DNA of 64,000 nucleotides from Flavimaricola marinus (GCF_900184895.1 NZ_FXZK01000009.1:86498-150497); one strand, 5' to 3'; shown: positions 18,775 through 28,364, counted from the stretch's first letter. Program-made: numbers and translations. Notes: generated from the letters alone by a model not told the origin.

Positions 18775-19653
18775 ATGCAGTACGATATTCGGCTCACGAT
18801 TTCGCACAAATACGCGCAACCGGCCGACAACGGTCGGCACATGCTGCGGGTTCTGCCCCGCCACACACCGGACCGACAGCGGTTGACCGCCCATCTCGTC
18901 GAGGTTCTGCCCGACCCGGACGATCGCCGCGACGGCGTCGATTTCTTTGGAAATGCGATGACCTCCGTCGCCCATTTCGAGCCACATGACGAGATGATCA
19001 TTCGCATGGCCTGCCGGGTCGAAATGGCGCCACCCGGTCGCTGGATCGACTCTGGCCTCGGCTATGACGGTCTGCGCGCCGAACTCGCCGGATGCCGCGA
19101 TCTGTCCGCTGCTTCGCCACTGCATTTCCTCGGACCGTCCCCCCGACTTCAGCCCAATGACGACATCGCCGCATTTGCCCGTGGCTGCGCAAAGCCCGGC
19201 GAGAGCATTGCGCAAAACGTCATCAGTGTAGGCAAAGCCCTTCACGACGCCATCACGTTCGACGCCACGGCCACGACGGTCGACACCGATCCCGCCGATG
19301 CGTTCCGGCAGAAGCGCGGTGTCTGTCAGGACATGACCCACATCATGATCCTCGGGCTTCAGGCGCTGGGCATACCGGCCGGCTACGTCAGCGGCTTTCT
19401 GCGGACATTGCCGCCCCCAGGCGGTGTACGGCTCGAAGGGGTCGACGCGATGCATGCCTGGGTCCGCGCATGGTGTGGGGCAGAGCAGGGGTGGATCGAA
19501 TACGATCCGACGAACGCCACGCTTGTCGGGACGGATCATGTCGTTGTGGCCTATGGGCGCGACTACTCGGACGTCAGCCCCGTCATCGGGCACCTTCGCT
19601 CGTCAGGCCCTCAGATCAACTCGCAATCGGTCGACGTGGCTCCTGTCGAATAG
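18775..19653 (+). CDS. Transglutaminase-like cysteine protease/peptidase
   Basis: A 292-residue protein with a transglutaminase N-terminal beta region and a catalytic core with Cys184 (RGVCQDMTH), His227 (DAMHAWVRAW) and Asp244 (IEYDPTNAT). No signal peptide or membrane span is seen. It is the third gene of a tight cluster with DUF2126 and ATP-grasp/alpha-E, and differs from the first transglutaminase in size and in lacking DUF2126. In this setting such enzymes are thought to cleave or transfer isopeptide-type bonds made by the ATP-grasp ligase, which is inference. An intact triad argues that it is active. Confidence 0.9.
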   Translation: MQYDIRLTISHKYAQPADNGRHMLRVLPRHTPDRQRLTAHLVEVLPDPDDRRDGVDFFGNAMTSVAHFEPHDEMIIRMACRVEMAPPGRWIDSGLGYDGLRAELAGCRDLSAASPLHFLGPSPRLQPNDDIAAFARGCAKPGESIAQNVISVGKALHDAITFDATATTVDTDPADAFRQKRGVCQDMTHIMILGLQALGIPAGYVSGFLRTLPPPGGVRLEGVDAMHAWVRAWCGAEQGWIEYDPTNATLVGTDHVVVAYGRDYSDVSPVIGHLRSSGPQINSQSVDVAPVE

Positions 19654-20155
19654 CGTTCGGAAACGTGGCGCACCTGCGGCAGGGTTCCGTGTGGAATAGA
19701 GTTAGGTGGAGCGGCGGACCTTGGATGAGATCAACGCAAGCATCTATCGCCAGCCGCCCCCTGTCGGTAACGGCTGGACTCGCCATGAACCTTGGTCAAG
19801 CCGCGCGGTAGCCCCCCAAAGCACCGAGGCCCACTCGCCCCTCGACACCAGCCGGACGTTTGCGAGACATCGGGTGCAACTCACGGCGCGCTTATGCGCA
19901 GTCATTCCAAGATTGCTGCGCCAACCGGTAGCGGTATCGGCGCTGAAATGCGCCTGCGGCAAATGTCATCTCCGACACGCCCGGCTCTGCCTTTGTGTGT
20001 TTCGGTACAGCGTCCGTAGCCGTCTTTCATCTTGGCCCAAAAACTCCCGCCGGAGGCTCCCGAAATCCGGCCCTCAGCCGCCGTCCGACTGAGAGCCCGC
20101 CGTCACCACGACGATGCAAGTAGCACCTTGCGCCCGCTCAGGACCGCGACGGCAG
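19654..20155. other. Gene-free region between the amidoligase cluster and RND operon
   Basis: About 500 bp between two gene groups that face each other. Open frames here have no recognisable family features. The right-hand part carries a hairpin with a T run acting on the RND operon and an imperfect stem CTCAG...CTGAG near 20072-20092. Nothing else stands out. Confidence 0.6.
20039..20055 (-). terminator. Probable intrinsic terminator of the RND efflux operon
   Basis: Read on the minus strand, CTCCGGCGGGAG (20055-20044) can fold into a small GC-rich hairpin and is followed directly by TTTTT (20043-20039). It lies 100 bp beyond the RND pump stop. The stem is only 4 bp, so efficiency is uncertain. 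The CCTCCGGCGGGAG-T-run element looks like one often seen downstream of Rhodobacterales genes (from memory). Confidence 0.5.
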
Positions 20156-23100
20156 CTAGACCTCGCGCGGTTGATTGGCGCCCAATACCGTGACCAAACC
20201 CCGACGCACCCGCCTCTTCAGCCCTTCGACAACGCTAAAGAGAGACGGCACGAACAACAGCGACAGCAACGTCGACAACAGCAACCCGCCGATCACGGCA
20301 ATCGCCATCGGCGCCCGGAACTCACCGCCTTCGCCGACCGCCAAGGCGCTTGGCACCATGCCAGCCGTCATCGCGATCGTCGTCATGATGATGGGGCGGG
20401 CACGCTTATGTCCCGCGTCGATCATCGCGGCATGCTTGTCCCAGCCGTTACTCATGGCGGTCAGCGCAAATTCGGTGAGCATGATCGCGTTCTTGGTGAC
20501 GATACCCATCAGCATCAGGAATCCGATCACGACCGACAAACCAATGCCCGAGCCGTTCAGATAGAGCGCAAAGATCGCGCCGCCGATGGCCAGCGGCAAG
20601 GACATGAGGATCGTCACGGGTGTCAGGAAGCTGGAGAACAGCAACACCAAAACCACGTAGACGAGCAGGATTCCCGCCCCCATCGCCAGCCCGAATTGCG
20701 TGAAGATATCGGCCATGACCTCGGCGTCGCCGGCGGCTTGAATCTGGGTTCCTTCCGGCATGTTTCGGGCAATTTCCAGATCGTTGACGGCCGCTGTCGC
20801 GGGTCCGAGCAGGTAACCGTCGGTGACATCGGCCTCGACCGTCGTGCGGTATTGGCGATCGTATCGCTCAATAGTGCTCGGCCCGGTGGACAGAACGACA
20901 TCCGCTACGACACCCAATGGAACCGGGGTTCCGGTGTTGCTCGCGATCCGCAGATTGGCGAGGCGAAACAGGTCTTCGCGCACGTCCTGCTCCAGCCGCA
21001 CAATGATCGGAATCTGCCGATCGCCATTGTTGAATTTGGCGACGTTGCTGCCCGATTCACCGATTGTCGCGATCCGCAGGGTGGATGCCAGCGCCGCGGA
21101 GGTGACGCCAAGTTCGGAGGCCAACTCGGGGTGCGGCGTGAGCTGAATCTCGGGGCGCAGCAGCGACGCCGAGCTCGATGCCCGAGAGACAGCGGGCAAG
21201 TCGTTCATCGCATCGGTCAGTTCGTCAGCGGCCGCCGAAGTGCTTTCAACGGTGTCGCCAAGAACGCTGATTGTCAGGTCGCGCGAGCCGTTCTCGGACA
21301 GAACGAACAGCCGGACGTCCGGGATCTGCACAAGCAAGGCTTCGATATCGTCGATGATATCAAATGAGCTCCGCTCGCGATCCGATTTCGAACCGAACCC
21401 GATATTAATCGTAGCCGAGGTGCCGTCGCCATCCACGAACACGGTTTCGACTTCTGGCACGGTTTGGATCCGCTCGGTCACTTCGCGTGCGACGGCCCGC
21501 GTTTCGTTCAGCAACGACCCAGGTGGCAGTTCGACGGAGACGCTGGCCCGGCCGGTATCGGAGGCTGGCACGAATTCGGTGGGCAATAGCGTGGCCGAAT
21601 AGATCGATCCGGCGAAGATACCGACGCCGATCAGCAGCGTGATCGTCCGGTTGCGCAAGGTCCAGGCCAGAATCCGCATGTAGCTCCGCATGATCGGACC
21701 GTCGGTTTCGTCTTCTTCGAGGATACCGTCGCGCAGGAAATACGCGGCCATCATTGGCGTGATGAGCCGGGCAACCAGCAGCGAGAACAGAACGGCCACA
21801 GCGACCGTCAGCCCGAATTGCTTGAAATACTGGCCGGCGATGCCGGACATGAAACTGACCGGCGCAAATACTGCCACGATAGTGAAGCTGATCGCGATGA
21901 CGGTCATCCCGATTTCTGAAGCCGCCTCTTCCGAGGCCTCATAGGCCGGCTTTCCCATCTGAATGTGTCGGACGATATTCTCGATCTCGACAATCGCGTC
22001 GTCCACCAGAATCCCCGTCACAAGCGTGATCCCGAGCAAGGACACCGTGTTCAACGAGAACCCGAGATAGTTCATTACGATGAACGTCGGAATGATCGAC
22101 AGCGGCAACGCGACCGCTGTGATGATCGTCGCCCGCCAATTCTTGAGGAACAGGAACACCACGATGATCGCGAGCGCCGCGCCCTCGTAGAGGGTGTCCA
22201 TCGCCGAATGATAGTTTCCTTCGGTATAGACGGTGGCGTCGTCGATCAGCGAAAACGTCGCGTTTGGATAGGTCTCGCTCAGTTCCGCCAGCCGGTGCTT
22301 GGCATTGTCGCCGGCCGTCAGGTCGCTGGCCCCGGTCGCCCGAAACACGCCGAAGGCGACGACCGGCTGACCGTTGAACATCGCGAACGAGCTCACCTCG
22401 GTGGATCCGAACGACACGGTGCCGAGCTGATCCAGCCTGACGTTGTGGCCCGTCCCCAGCGTAATCGGCGTCGCGCCCAGTTCCTCGACGGTCTCGGCGC
22501 TGCCAAGCGCCCGGATCGAATACTCTTGCCCCGCCAGATCACCGGAGCCGCCCCCAAGATCGATGTTGTTCTGCAAGAGCTGGTTGTTCACATCCGACGC
22601 GGTCAGACCGAATGCAAGCAGCCTGTCTGGATCAAGCTCGACCTGGATCGCCTCATCGGCGCCGCCGATCCGGCTTACCTTGCCGACGCCGGCTTGGCTC
22701 GTCAGTTCGCGGGCCACGACCTCGTCGACGAAGTAGGAGAGATCCTCGATCGTCCGACTGGGGTCGGAGACGGCATAGGTCAGAATTGCGGCGCCGGTGA
22801 CGTCCAGTCTTTGGATTGTAGGTTCTGTGATCGTATCGGGAAGATCGCCCTGAACACCGGCAACCGCGTCCTTGATGTCGTTGAGCGCCCGGTCCGTATC
22901 GACTTCGAGATCGAATTCGATAGTGACGATGGCGATCCCATCCGCCGCAATAGCCGTGACATGGTTGACGCCGGTCACGTCAGACACGGCCGTCTCGACA
23001 GGTTTAACGATCTGGTTGGCGATCTCGGAAGGTGCCGCGCCAGCCTGCCCAATCGTCACCGTCACGATCGGAAAATCGACATTTGGAAACTGCGTGACCG

Positions 23101-23197
23101 GCAGACGAAAGAACCCGACAAGACCGACGATCACCAGCACGAGGAACAATGCGACGGTCGGCACCGGCTGCCGAATGGCCCATGTGGACATGTTCAT
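20156..23197 (-). CDS. RND family efflux pump, inner-membrane subunit (AcrB/HAE1 type)
   Basis: A 1013-residue protein of typical RND length with an N-terminal membrane span (PVPTVALFLVLVIVGLVGF), a long periplasmic loop, central clustered spans and a second periplasmic loop, giving 12 spans in all. Segments such as FPNVDFPIVTVTIGQAGAAP and GILVDDAIVEIENIVRH are characteristic of the hydrophobe/amphiphile exporter branch. It exports drugs or other amphiphiles by proton exchange with the periplasmic adaptor encoded just upstream, whose stop overlaps its start by 4 nt (23194-23197). No outer-membrane TolC-like gene is present, so it probably uses one encoded elsewhere. A second ATG at 23191 is also possible. 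Confidence 0.95.
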   Translation of the reverse strand: MNMSTWAIRQPVPTVALFLVLVIVGLVGFFRLPVTQFPNVDFPIVTVTIGQAGAAPSEIANQIVKPVETAVSDVTGVNHVTAIAADGIAIVTIEFDLEVDTDRALNDIKDAVAGVQGDLPDTITEPTIQRLDVTGAAILTYAVSDPSRTIEDLSYFVDEVVARELTSQAGVGKVSRIGGADEAIQVELDPDRLLAFGLTASDVNNQLLQNNIDLGGGSGDLAGQEYSIRALGSAETVEELGATPITLGTGHNVRLDQLGTVSFGSTEVSSFAMFNGQPVVAFGVFRATGASDLTAGDNAKHRLAELSETYPNATFSLIDDATVYTEGNYHSAMDTLYEGAALAIIVVFLFLKNWRATIITAVALPLSIIPTFIVMNYLGFSLNTVSLLGITLVTGILVDDAIVEIENIVRHIQMGKPAYEASEEAASEIGMTVIAISFTIVAVFAPVSFMSGIAGQYFKQFGLTVAVAVLFSLLVARLITPMMAAYFLRDGILEEDETDGPIMRSYMRILAWTLRNRTITLLIGVGIFAGSIYSATLLPTEFVPASDTGRASVSVELPPGSLLNETRAVAREVTERIQTVPEVETVFVDGDGTSATINIGFGSKSDRERSSFDIIDDIEALLVQIPDVRLFVLSENGSRDLTISVLGDTVESTSAAADELTDAMNDLPAVSRASSSASLLRPEIQLTPHPELASELGVTSAALASTLRIATIGESGSNVAKFNNGDRQIPIIVRLEQDVREDLFRLANLRIASNTGTPVPLGVVADVVLSTGPSTIERYDRQYRTTVEADVTDGYLLGPATAAVNDLEIARNMPEGTQIQAAGDAEVMADIFTQFGLAMGAGILLVYVVLVLLFSSFLTPVTILMSLPLAIGGAIFALYLNGSGIGLSVVIGFLMLMGIVTKNAIMLTEFALTAMSNGWDKHAAMIDAGHKRARPIIMTTIAMTAGMVPSALAVGEGGEFRAPMAIAVIGGLLLSTLLSLLFVPSLFSVVEGLKRRVRRGLVTVLGANQPREV

Positions 23198-24411
23198 TGG
23201 GCTGCCCCGTCCGCAATCGCGATGTCGGGATGAATCGGGTTGATCGCGTCGCCGTCACCGTAGAATGCTCCGGCCTTGGCGACGACAACTTCGCCCGCCG
23301 CCAATCCCGCTACCACTTCGCGCCGATCCTGCCAGATCAGGCCAGCCGTCACCGGGCGCTTTTCGAGGATGGTGTCGTTCACCACCAGAGCATAGGTGCC
23401 GGCACTGTCGGTCAGGATCGCAGTCGTCGGAACGGTCAACGCCACCCGGTCGGTTACCGTAATCAGGCCGCTGGCAAAGACGCCGGATCGCAGGCCGCTG
23501 GGATCGCTCGTTTCGATCCGAATGGTGCCAAGCCTGCTGACCGGATCCACCGTCGGAGAAATGCGCCGAACCGTCCCGGACATTTCACCGACGCCTGCCA
23601 CCGACAATTGAGCACTGTCACCGACGGTGATCTGGCCAAGCGCGGTTTCGATCACATCGGCTTCCATCTCGACCACTCCGCCGGAGATAATCCGGAAGAT
23701 CGGCTCGCCGCCGGAAGCGGCAATGGCTCCGATCTGACCGTTGCGGGCGGAGATCAGTCCGTCGACCGGTGCACGTAAGGTCGCCCGTTCCAGGTTCAGC
23801 TCTGCGATATCGAGTTGCGCCTGTGCCTGCTGCAATTGCGCCTGTGCGACAGCCAGCCCGTCTTGCGCCGAGGCAACGGCGGCCTCGGCTGTTTGCGCAT
23901 CGGCAAGAGCCTGATCCAAGGTCGCCTGTGTCGTGGTGCCTGCTTCCTGCAAACGCTCCGCCCGGTTCAAGGCAGACGCGGTCCGCGTCGCAGAGGCATT
24001 CGCGGATGTGATCTGGCTTTGCGCTTGCCTGACGCTTGCCTCGGCCCGGGCGTATTCCGCCTGCGCCTGCGCAAGCTGCGCGGTGAGGGTGTCGGCGTTG
24101 AGCGTGGCCAGCACGTCGCCCGCCTCCACCTGATCACCGACATCGACGCCCAGCTCTTCAATCGTGTATCCGTTGACTTGCGGATAGATCAGCACCTCGT
24201 CCCGCGGGACCAATGTCCCCGAGACAGGCACCTGTGCAATCACCTGCGCCTCGACGGCCGAAGCAACCGTGACCGACGCAATCGTTGGGCCTGTCGCTGC
24301 TGCTTGCTCTTGTGCGAGAGCGGGTCCAAAGGTCAAACTGCCGGCCAGAACTGCGCCGAAAAGCCAGTTGATGCGGCCCGCGCCGAGCATGTCGTCAAGT
24401 GTAATAGGCAT
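23194..24411 (-). CDS. RND efflux periplasmic adaptor (membrane fusion protein)
   Basis: A 405-residue secreted adaptor. A hydrophobic signal (INWLFGAVLAGSLTFGPALA) precedes the barrel-sandwich/lipoyl halves (VSGTLVPRDEVLIYPQVNG and LRAPVDGLISARNGQIG), which flank a long alanine/glutamine-rich coiled-coil hairpin (about residues 90-190), as in AcrA. It bridges the RND pump to an outer-membrane channel. An ATG at 24411 is preferred; a TTG at 24426 and an ATG at 24390 are alternatives. Translation is coupled to the pump by a 4-nt overlap. It is divergent from the oxidoreductase gene across about 220 bp, which contains no regulator gene. Confidence 0.92.
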   Translation of the reverse strand: MPITLDDMLGAGRINWLFGAVLAGSLTFGPALAQEQAAATGPTIASVTVASAVEAQVIAQVPVSGTLVPRDEVLIYPQVNGYTIEELGVDVGDQVEAGDVLATLNADTLTAQLAQAQAEYARAEASVRQAQSQITSANASATRTASALNRAERLQEAGTTTQATLDQALADAQTAEAAVASAQDGLAVAQAQLQQAQAQLDIAELNLERATLRAPVDGLISARNGQIGAIAASGGEPIFRIISGGVVEMEADVIETALGQITVGDSAQLSVAGVGEMSGTVRRISPTVDPVSRLGTIRIETSDPSGLRSGVFASGLITVTDRVALTVPTTAILTDSAGTYALVVNDTILEKRPVTAGLIWQDRREVVAGLAAGEVVVAKAGAFYGDGDAINPIHPDIAIADGAAQ

Positions 24412-24634
24412 TGCTTGTCCAATCAAAGTGCACCGGAGAGGCTTGAATCCGCACGGGCATAGAACGTTCAGTTTGCATATCGTTGCTTATCCAATTCATT
24501 GTAACTCTGCAAAAACGAACACAACGCACCGGGACATGCGCGTTTTTTTTGCGGTTGTCTGCCTGCCCGGTGTGCAGGACAAAGCCTTGTGCCTCTCTGA
24601 ATGCCGGACCAAGATACCAGCGGGAGGGCCGTAA

Positions 24635-25729
24635 ATGTCAGACAAGGTTCGGGTTCTGGTGGTTGGATTGGGCAACATGGGTGCGTCCCACGCCAGCGCC
24701 TATCACCGCAACGACGGTTTCGAGATCGTCGGGCTGATGAGCCGGTCGATCAAGGACCGCGACATCCCCGAGGCGCTGTGCGGATATCCTCTATTCGACG
24801 ATTTTGACGCCGCCATGGCCGAGGCAAAGCCGGACGCCGTGTCGATCAACTCTTGGCCCAACAGCCATGCCGATTACGCGCTCAAGGCCTTCGCCGCCGG
24901 ATGCCATGTGTTCATGGAAAAGCCGATTGCCACGAATATCGAGGATGCCCGCCGGGTCGTCGATGCCGCGAAAGCCGCCAACCGAAAGCTGGTGCTTGGC
25001 TACATCCTGCGCGTTCATCCCAGTTGGATGACCTTTATCGAAAAGGCGCAAACCTTGGGAAAGCCGTTGGTTATGCGGATGAACCTCAATCAGCAGAGCT
25101 CCGGTCCCGCATGGTTCGGACACAAGAACCTGATCGACAGCCTGATCCCCATCGTCGATTGCGGCGTCCATTATGTGGATGTCATGTGCCAGATGACCGG
25201 GGCGAAGCCCGTGCGCGTGCATGGGATTGGCGCCAGCCTCTGGGCCGACGTCCGGCAACAGAACTACGGCCACCTTCACGTCACTTTCGACGATGGATCG
25301 ATCGGCTGGTATGAGGCGGGCTGGGGTCCGATGATGTCCGAAGAGGCGTTCTTCGTGAAGGACGTGATCGGACCGAATGGCGCTGTGAGCATCACGGCAA
25401 AGCAGGGCGCCCGGGACGAGAGCCTCGACCTGTCCGACAGCGCCGATATCGACAAGCACACCAAGACCGATGCCATCCGCATTCACCACGCTGCCGTTGG
25501 CCCGGACAAGGAGTTTCTCAAACCCGACGAGATCCTCTCGATGGAGGACGAGCCCGACCACCAAAAGCTTTGCGACCGCGAGCAAGCCTTGTTCCTGCGG
25601 GCGATCCGCGAAGATCTCGATCTGACCGACGCGACGGATGCCGCCGTCAATTCGCTGCGTATCGTGCTGGCCGCCGAGCAGAGCATCAAGGAGGAGCGGG
25701 CGATCACGCTTGATGACAGCCATGAATGA
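24635..25729 (+). CDS. Gfo/Idh/MocA family oxidoreductase
   Basis: A 364-residue NAD(P)-dependent dehydrogenase. The N-terminal Rossmann fold has VLVVGLGNMGASHASAY, then SINSWPNSHADYALKAF and the family hallmark EKP (HVFMEKPIATN). The C-terminal alpha/beta domain carries DCGVHYVDVMCQM, with a likely catalytic histidine. These enzymes oxidise sugars, inositols or related polyols, or reduce keto-sugars. GGGAGGG lies about 6 nt before the ATG. The gene leads a three-gene run with an amidohydrolase (21 bp later) and a TIM-barrel protein, so it probably serves one catabolic route with an unknown substrate. Confidence 0.9.
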   Translation: MSDKVRVLVVGLGNMGASHASAYHRNDGFEIVGLMSRSIKDRDIPEALCGYPLFDDFDAAMAEAKPDAVSINSWPNSHADYALKAFAAGCHVFMEKPIATNIEDARRVVDAAKAANRKLVLGYILRVHPSWMTFIEKAQTLGKPLVMRMNLNQQSSGPAWFGHKNLIDSLIPIVDCGVHYVDVMCQMTGAKPVRVHGIGASLWADVRQQNYGHLHVTFDDGSIGWYEAGWGPMMSEEAFFVKDVIGPNGAVSITAKQGARDESLDLSDSADIDKHTKTDAIRIHHAAVGPDKEFLKPDEILSMEDEPDHQKLCDREQALFLRAIREDLDLTDATDAAVNSLRIVLAAEQSIKEERAITLDDSHE

Positions 25730-25750
25730 CACAGCAGACCTACGCCACAC

Positions 25751-26905
25751 ATGCCGGACGTCTCCCACATGAGCGCCGATCTGATCCTGCGCGGAGGTCG
25801 GGTGATCGACCCGGCCAACCAACGAGACGCGGTCGGCGACGTCTTTGTGACCAACGGAGCGGTGTCGGCCGACCCCGCCCCCGGCGCGACAGAAATTAAT
25901 GCGACGGGCTGTATCGTCACGCCGGGCCTGATTGATCTTCACACTCACGTCTATTGGGGCGGCACCTCGCTTGGCGTTGATCCGGCGACCTACGCGGCCA
26001 AATCCGCCACCCCGACTCTTGTCGATGCGGGCAGCGCCGGGCCGGGCAACTTTGCGGGGTTCGCCGCCCATGTGATTGCCCCGGCCGTGCCGCGGGTTTT
26101 GGCCTATCTGCACGTCAGCTTTGCGGGCATCTATGCCTTTGCCTCGCGGGTGATGGTCGGTGAGAGCCACGACATGCGCCTGATGGCCGCACGCGAAGCC
26201 GCCGAAGTCGCCCGTGCCCATCCGGGGTTGATCGTCGGGATCAAGGTCAGACTCGGAGCACATGCCAGCGGGGATTCACGGGCTGCACCTCTTGATGTGG
26301 CGCTCGACGTGGCGGATGCGACGGGTCTGCCCCTGATGGTTCATATCGATGAGCCGCCGCCGACCTATGGTGCCGTCGTGTCCCGGCTGCGCAAGGGCGA
26401 CGTGCTGACCCATTGCTTTCGACCCTTCCCGAATGCGCCGATGAACGGGCAGGGAAAGGTCCGCCCGGAAGTGCTCGAAGCGCGCGAGCGGGGCGTCTTG
26501 TTCGATATCGGGCACGGCATGGGCTCGTTCTCTTGGCGTTCGGCGCGGGCCATGCTGGCAGAGGGATTTCGCCCCGACGTGATCTCTTCGGACATCCACG
26601 CGCTTTGCCTCGATGGGCCGGCGCACGATCTGCCGCATGTGATGACCAAGTTCCTCGCCTTGGGTTTGCCCTTGGCGGACATTGTCGCAATGACGACGAC
26701 CGCTCCGGCTAGCGCCCTGTCGCGGACCGACCTTGGCCACCTCACCCCCGGCGCACCCGGCGACGTCAGCGTTCTGCGGCTGACGCCGGGCAACGTCACT
26801 CTGACCGATGTGGAGGGAGAGACCGTGATACACGGCGAAAGGCTCGCCGCTGTCGGTTATGCCCGCGACGGCGTCTGGCACGACAGTCCGCAGGCAACGC
26901 CTTGA
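25751..26905 (+). CDS. Amidohydrolase-superfamily metal-dependent hydrolase
   Basis: A 384-residue enzyme of the dihydroorotase-like amidohydrolase group. It has the metal-binding HTH (64-66, PGLIDLHTHVYWGG), a candidate carbamylated lysine in VGIKVRLGAH, later histidines in LMVHIDEPP and LTHCFRPF, and the metal aspartate in SSDIHALC. The composite beta domain is split between the ends, as usual (LILRGGRVIDPAN). It would hydrolyse an amide, lactam or similar bond; N-acyl sugar or amino acid substrates are plausible. A second ATG at 25769 could also be the start. The stop overlaps the TTG start of the next gene by 4 nt. Confidence 0.88.
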   Translation: MPDVSHMSADLILRGGRVIDPANQRDAVGDVFVTNGAVSADPAPGATEINATGCIVTPGLIDLHTHVYWGGTSLGVDPATYAAKSATPTLVDAGSAGPGNFAGFAAHVIAPAVPRVLAYLHVSFAGIYAFASRVMVGESHDMRLMAAREAAEVARAHPGLIVGIKVRLGAHASGDSRAAPLDVALDVADATGLPLMVHIDEPPPTYGAVVSRLRKGDVLTHCFRPFPNAPMNGQGKVRPEVLEARERGVLFDIGHGMGSFSWRSARAMLAEGFRPDVISSDIHALCLDGPAHDLPHVMTKFLALGLPLADIVAMTTTAPASALSRTDLGHLTPGAPGDVSVLRLTPGNVTLTDVEGETVIHGERLAAVGYARDGVWHDSPQATP

Positions 26906-28068
26906 ATTCGATCTGGGCCTACCCGTGGGATCTGCACGACGTGCCGGACGCGCTTGCCAAGATCGCGGCGACCGGGGCCGACACGGTGAGCCTTGCTACG
27001 TCTTACCACGCCGGTCGGTTCCTTCAGCCCGGCAACCCACGGCGGCGCGTGGTATTTCCCGAGGACGGGACGGTCTACTATCCCCCCGATCCGGCGCGCT
27101 GGGCGGATGCCGAGATCGTTCCACGTGCGGCGAGCGTCGTGGCGGATGAGGGCGATTGGCTGGCCAAGGTCGCGGCGGAGCAATCTGAGGGCAGGTTGAA
27201 TCTATCGTGCTGGACGGTCTGCCTGCACAATCTTCGCCTCGGAACGGCGCATCCCGGCCATGCGCTGCGCACGGCGTTTGGCGACCCGGTCCCGTACGGA
27301 CTGTGCCCATCCTCGCCGGCAGCGCAGGCGTATGTCGCGGGCATCGTGGCCGAGATTACGGAAACCTATCGACCAGCGCGGATCGAGTTGGAAAGCCCCT
27401 CTTTTATGGGGTTCGACCACGGCTTTCACCACGAGAAGGACGGATTGGGCTTGCTTCCCGAGGATCGGTTCCTGCTTGGTCTTTGCTTTTGCGATCACTG
27501 TCTTACCGGGGCAAAGCGGGCAGGTGTTGACGCGATTGCCGCCCGCCGTCTCGTCTCGCGCCTGCTTACCGATGCCTTCGAGCGCGAATTGCCTGCCGCG
27601 CAGTTCCCCGATTTTACCGAAATCGGCTTGCGGGCCTTTGACGGAATGCCCGCGCTATCCGACTTTCTGGCGTGGCGCTGCAAACCGGTCACGGCACTTG
27701 TCGCCCGCTGCCGCGCTGTGGCGCACCCCGATACGCAAGTGGTGCTGATCGACTCCGCGATGAGTTGGTGGGAGGGCGTTGACCGGGCAAGTGCGGCCGC
27801 CGCCTGCGACGGGCTGCTTTATTGCGCCTACGACACCCCGGCGGAGAGGGTGGCAGACGAACTCAAGGCGGCTCGCGCGGTCATCGGGTCGGAAGCGACA
27901 CTGATCGCGGGGTTGGCGCTGTTTCATCCGATGGTAAGGGACAGCGCAGATTTCACGGCCCGCGCCACAGCCGCGCAGCGCCATGCAGATGGGTTGACCG
28001 TCTACAACTTCGGCCTTGTGCCAGCGGCGCGATTGGACTGGGTGCGCATGGCGCTGTCACGCGGCTAG
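26902..28068 (+). CDS. Uncharacterised TIM-barrel-like protein with a Cys cluster
   Basis: The 388-residue product starts at a TTG that overlaps the previous stop (TTGA at 26902-26905). The sequence reads like a glycosidase-type alpha/beta barrel (SIWAYPWDLHDVPDALAKIA, RIELESPSFMGF, GLLYCAYDTP). It carries a conspicuous CFCDHC at 195-200 and a His-rich stretch at 173-177 (HGFHH) that could bind a metal or stabilise the fold. I do not recognise a characterised family. The context (sugar-type oxidoreductase and amidohydrolase in the same operon) suggests breakdown of a carbohydrate or N-acylated sugar derivative. Function is unknown. Confidence 0.7.
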   Translation: MNSIWAYPWDLHDVPDALAKIAATGADTVSLATSYHAGRFLQPGNPRRRVVFPEDGTVYYPPDPARWADAEIVPRAASVVADEGDWLAKVAAEQSEGRLNLSCWTVCLHNLRLGTAHPGHALRTAFGDPVPYGLCPSSPAAQAYVAGIVAEITETYRPARIELESPSFMGFDHGFHHEKDGLGLLPEDRFLLGLCFCDHCLTGAKRAGVDAIAARRLVSRLLTDAFERELPAAQFPDFTEIGLRAFDGMPALSDFLAWRCKPVTALVARCRAVAHPDTQVVLIDSAMSWWEGVDRASAAAACDGLLYCAYDTPAERVADELKAARAVIGSEATLIAGLALFHPMVRDSADFTARATAAQRHADGLTVYNFGLVPAARLDWVRMALSRG

Positions 28069-28088
28069 CGTCCGATCATCGACAGCAC

Positions 28089-28364
28089 TTACGCCGGTCG
28101 TCGCGGCGGCACGACCGGCGTTTTGGAGATGAACAGTACCGTGCCATCGGAAGCGCAGGTCAGGCGAACCTGCTTTTGATTGTGAAAGAAATACAGCCGG
28201 AAGCGGCCTTCGTCCTCGCCAACCCCGATTTCCGAGCGGCTCGTGATATCGCCGCTCCGCATGCGTTCAGGCACCTCGGCCGGTTCGAGGCCAAGCAGCG
28301 GTCCGAGGTCTTTGGCGTCGATCGTGGTCTGGCCGTCCGTCACGTTGATCTTCATCTTCGCCAT
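28089..28364 (-). CDS. Small DUF6522-type protein
   Basis: A 91-residue protein starting MAKMKINVTDGQTTIDAKDL. It has alternating strands and helices and a C-terminal part with RLYFFHNQKQVRLTC, resembling the DUF6522 family as I recall it. GAAGGA lies about 9 nt before the ATG at 28364. A longer in-frame reading upstream is open but has no family likeness. It converges on the TIM-barrel gene. The role is unknown. Confidence 0.7.
   Translation of the reverse strand: MAKMKINVTDGQTTIDAKDLGPLLGLEPAEVPERMRSGDITSRSEIGVGEDEGRFRLYFFHNQKQVRLTCASDGTVLFISKTPVVPPRRPA

Noticed and set aside
20114..21367. Plus-strand open frame of about 417 codons
   Set aside because: It is the antisense shadow of the RND pump gene, with a Gln/Arg/Asp/His-rich composition and no domain.
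21965..23233. Plus-strand open frame of about 422 codons
   Set aside because: Antisense to the RND pump, strongly biased composition and no recognisable fold.
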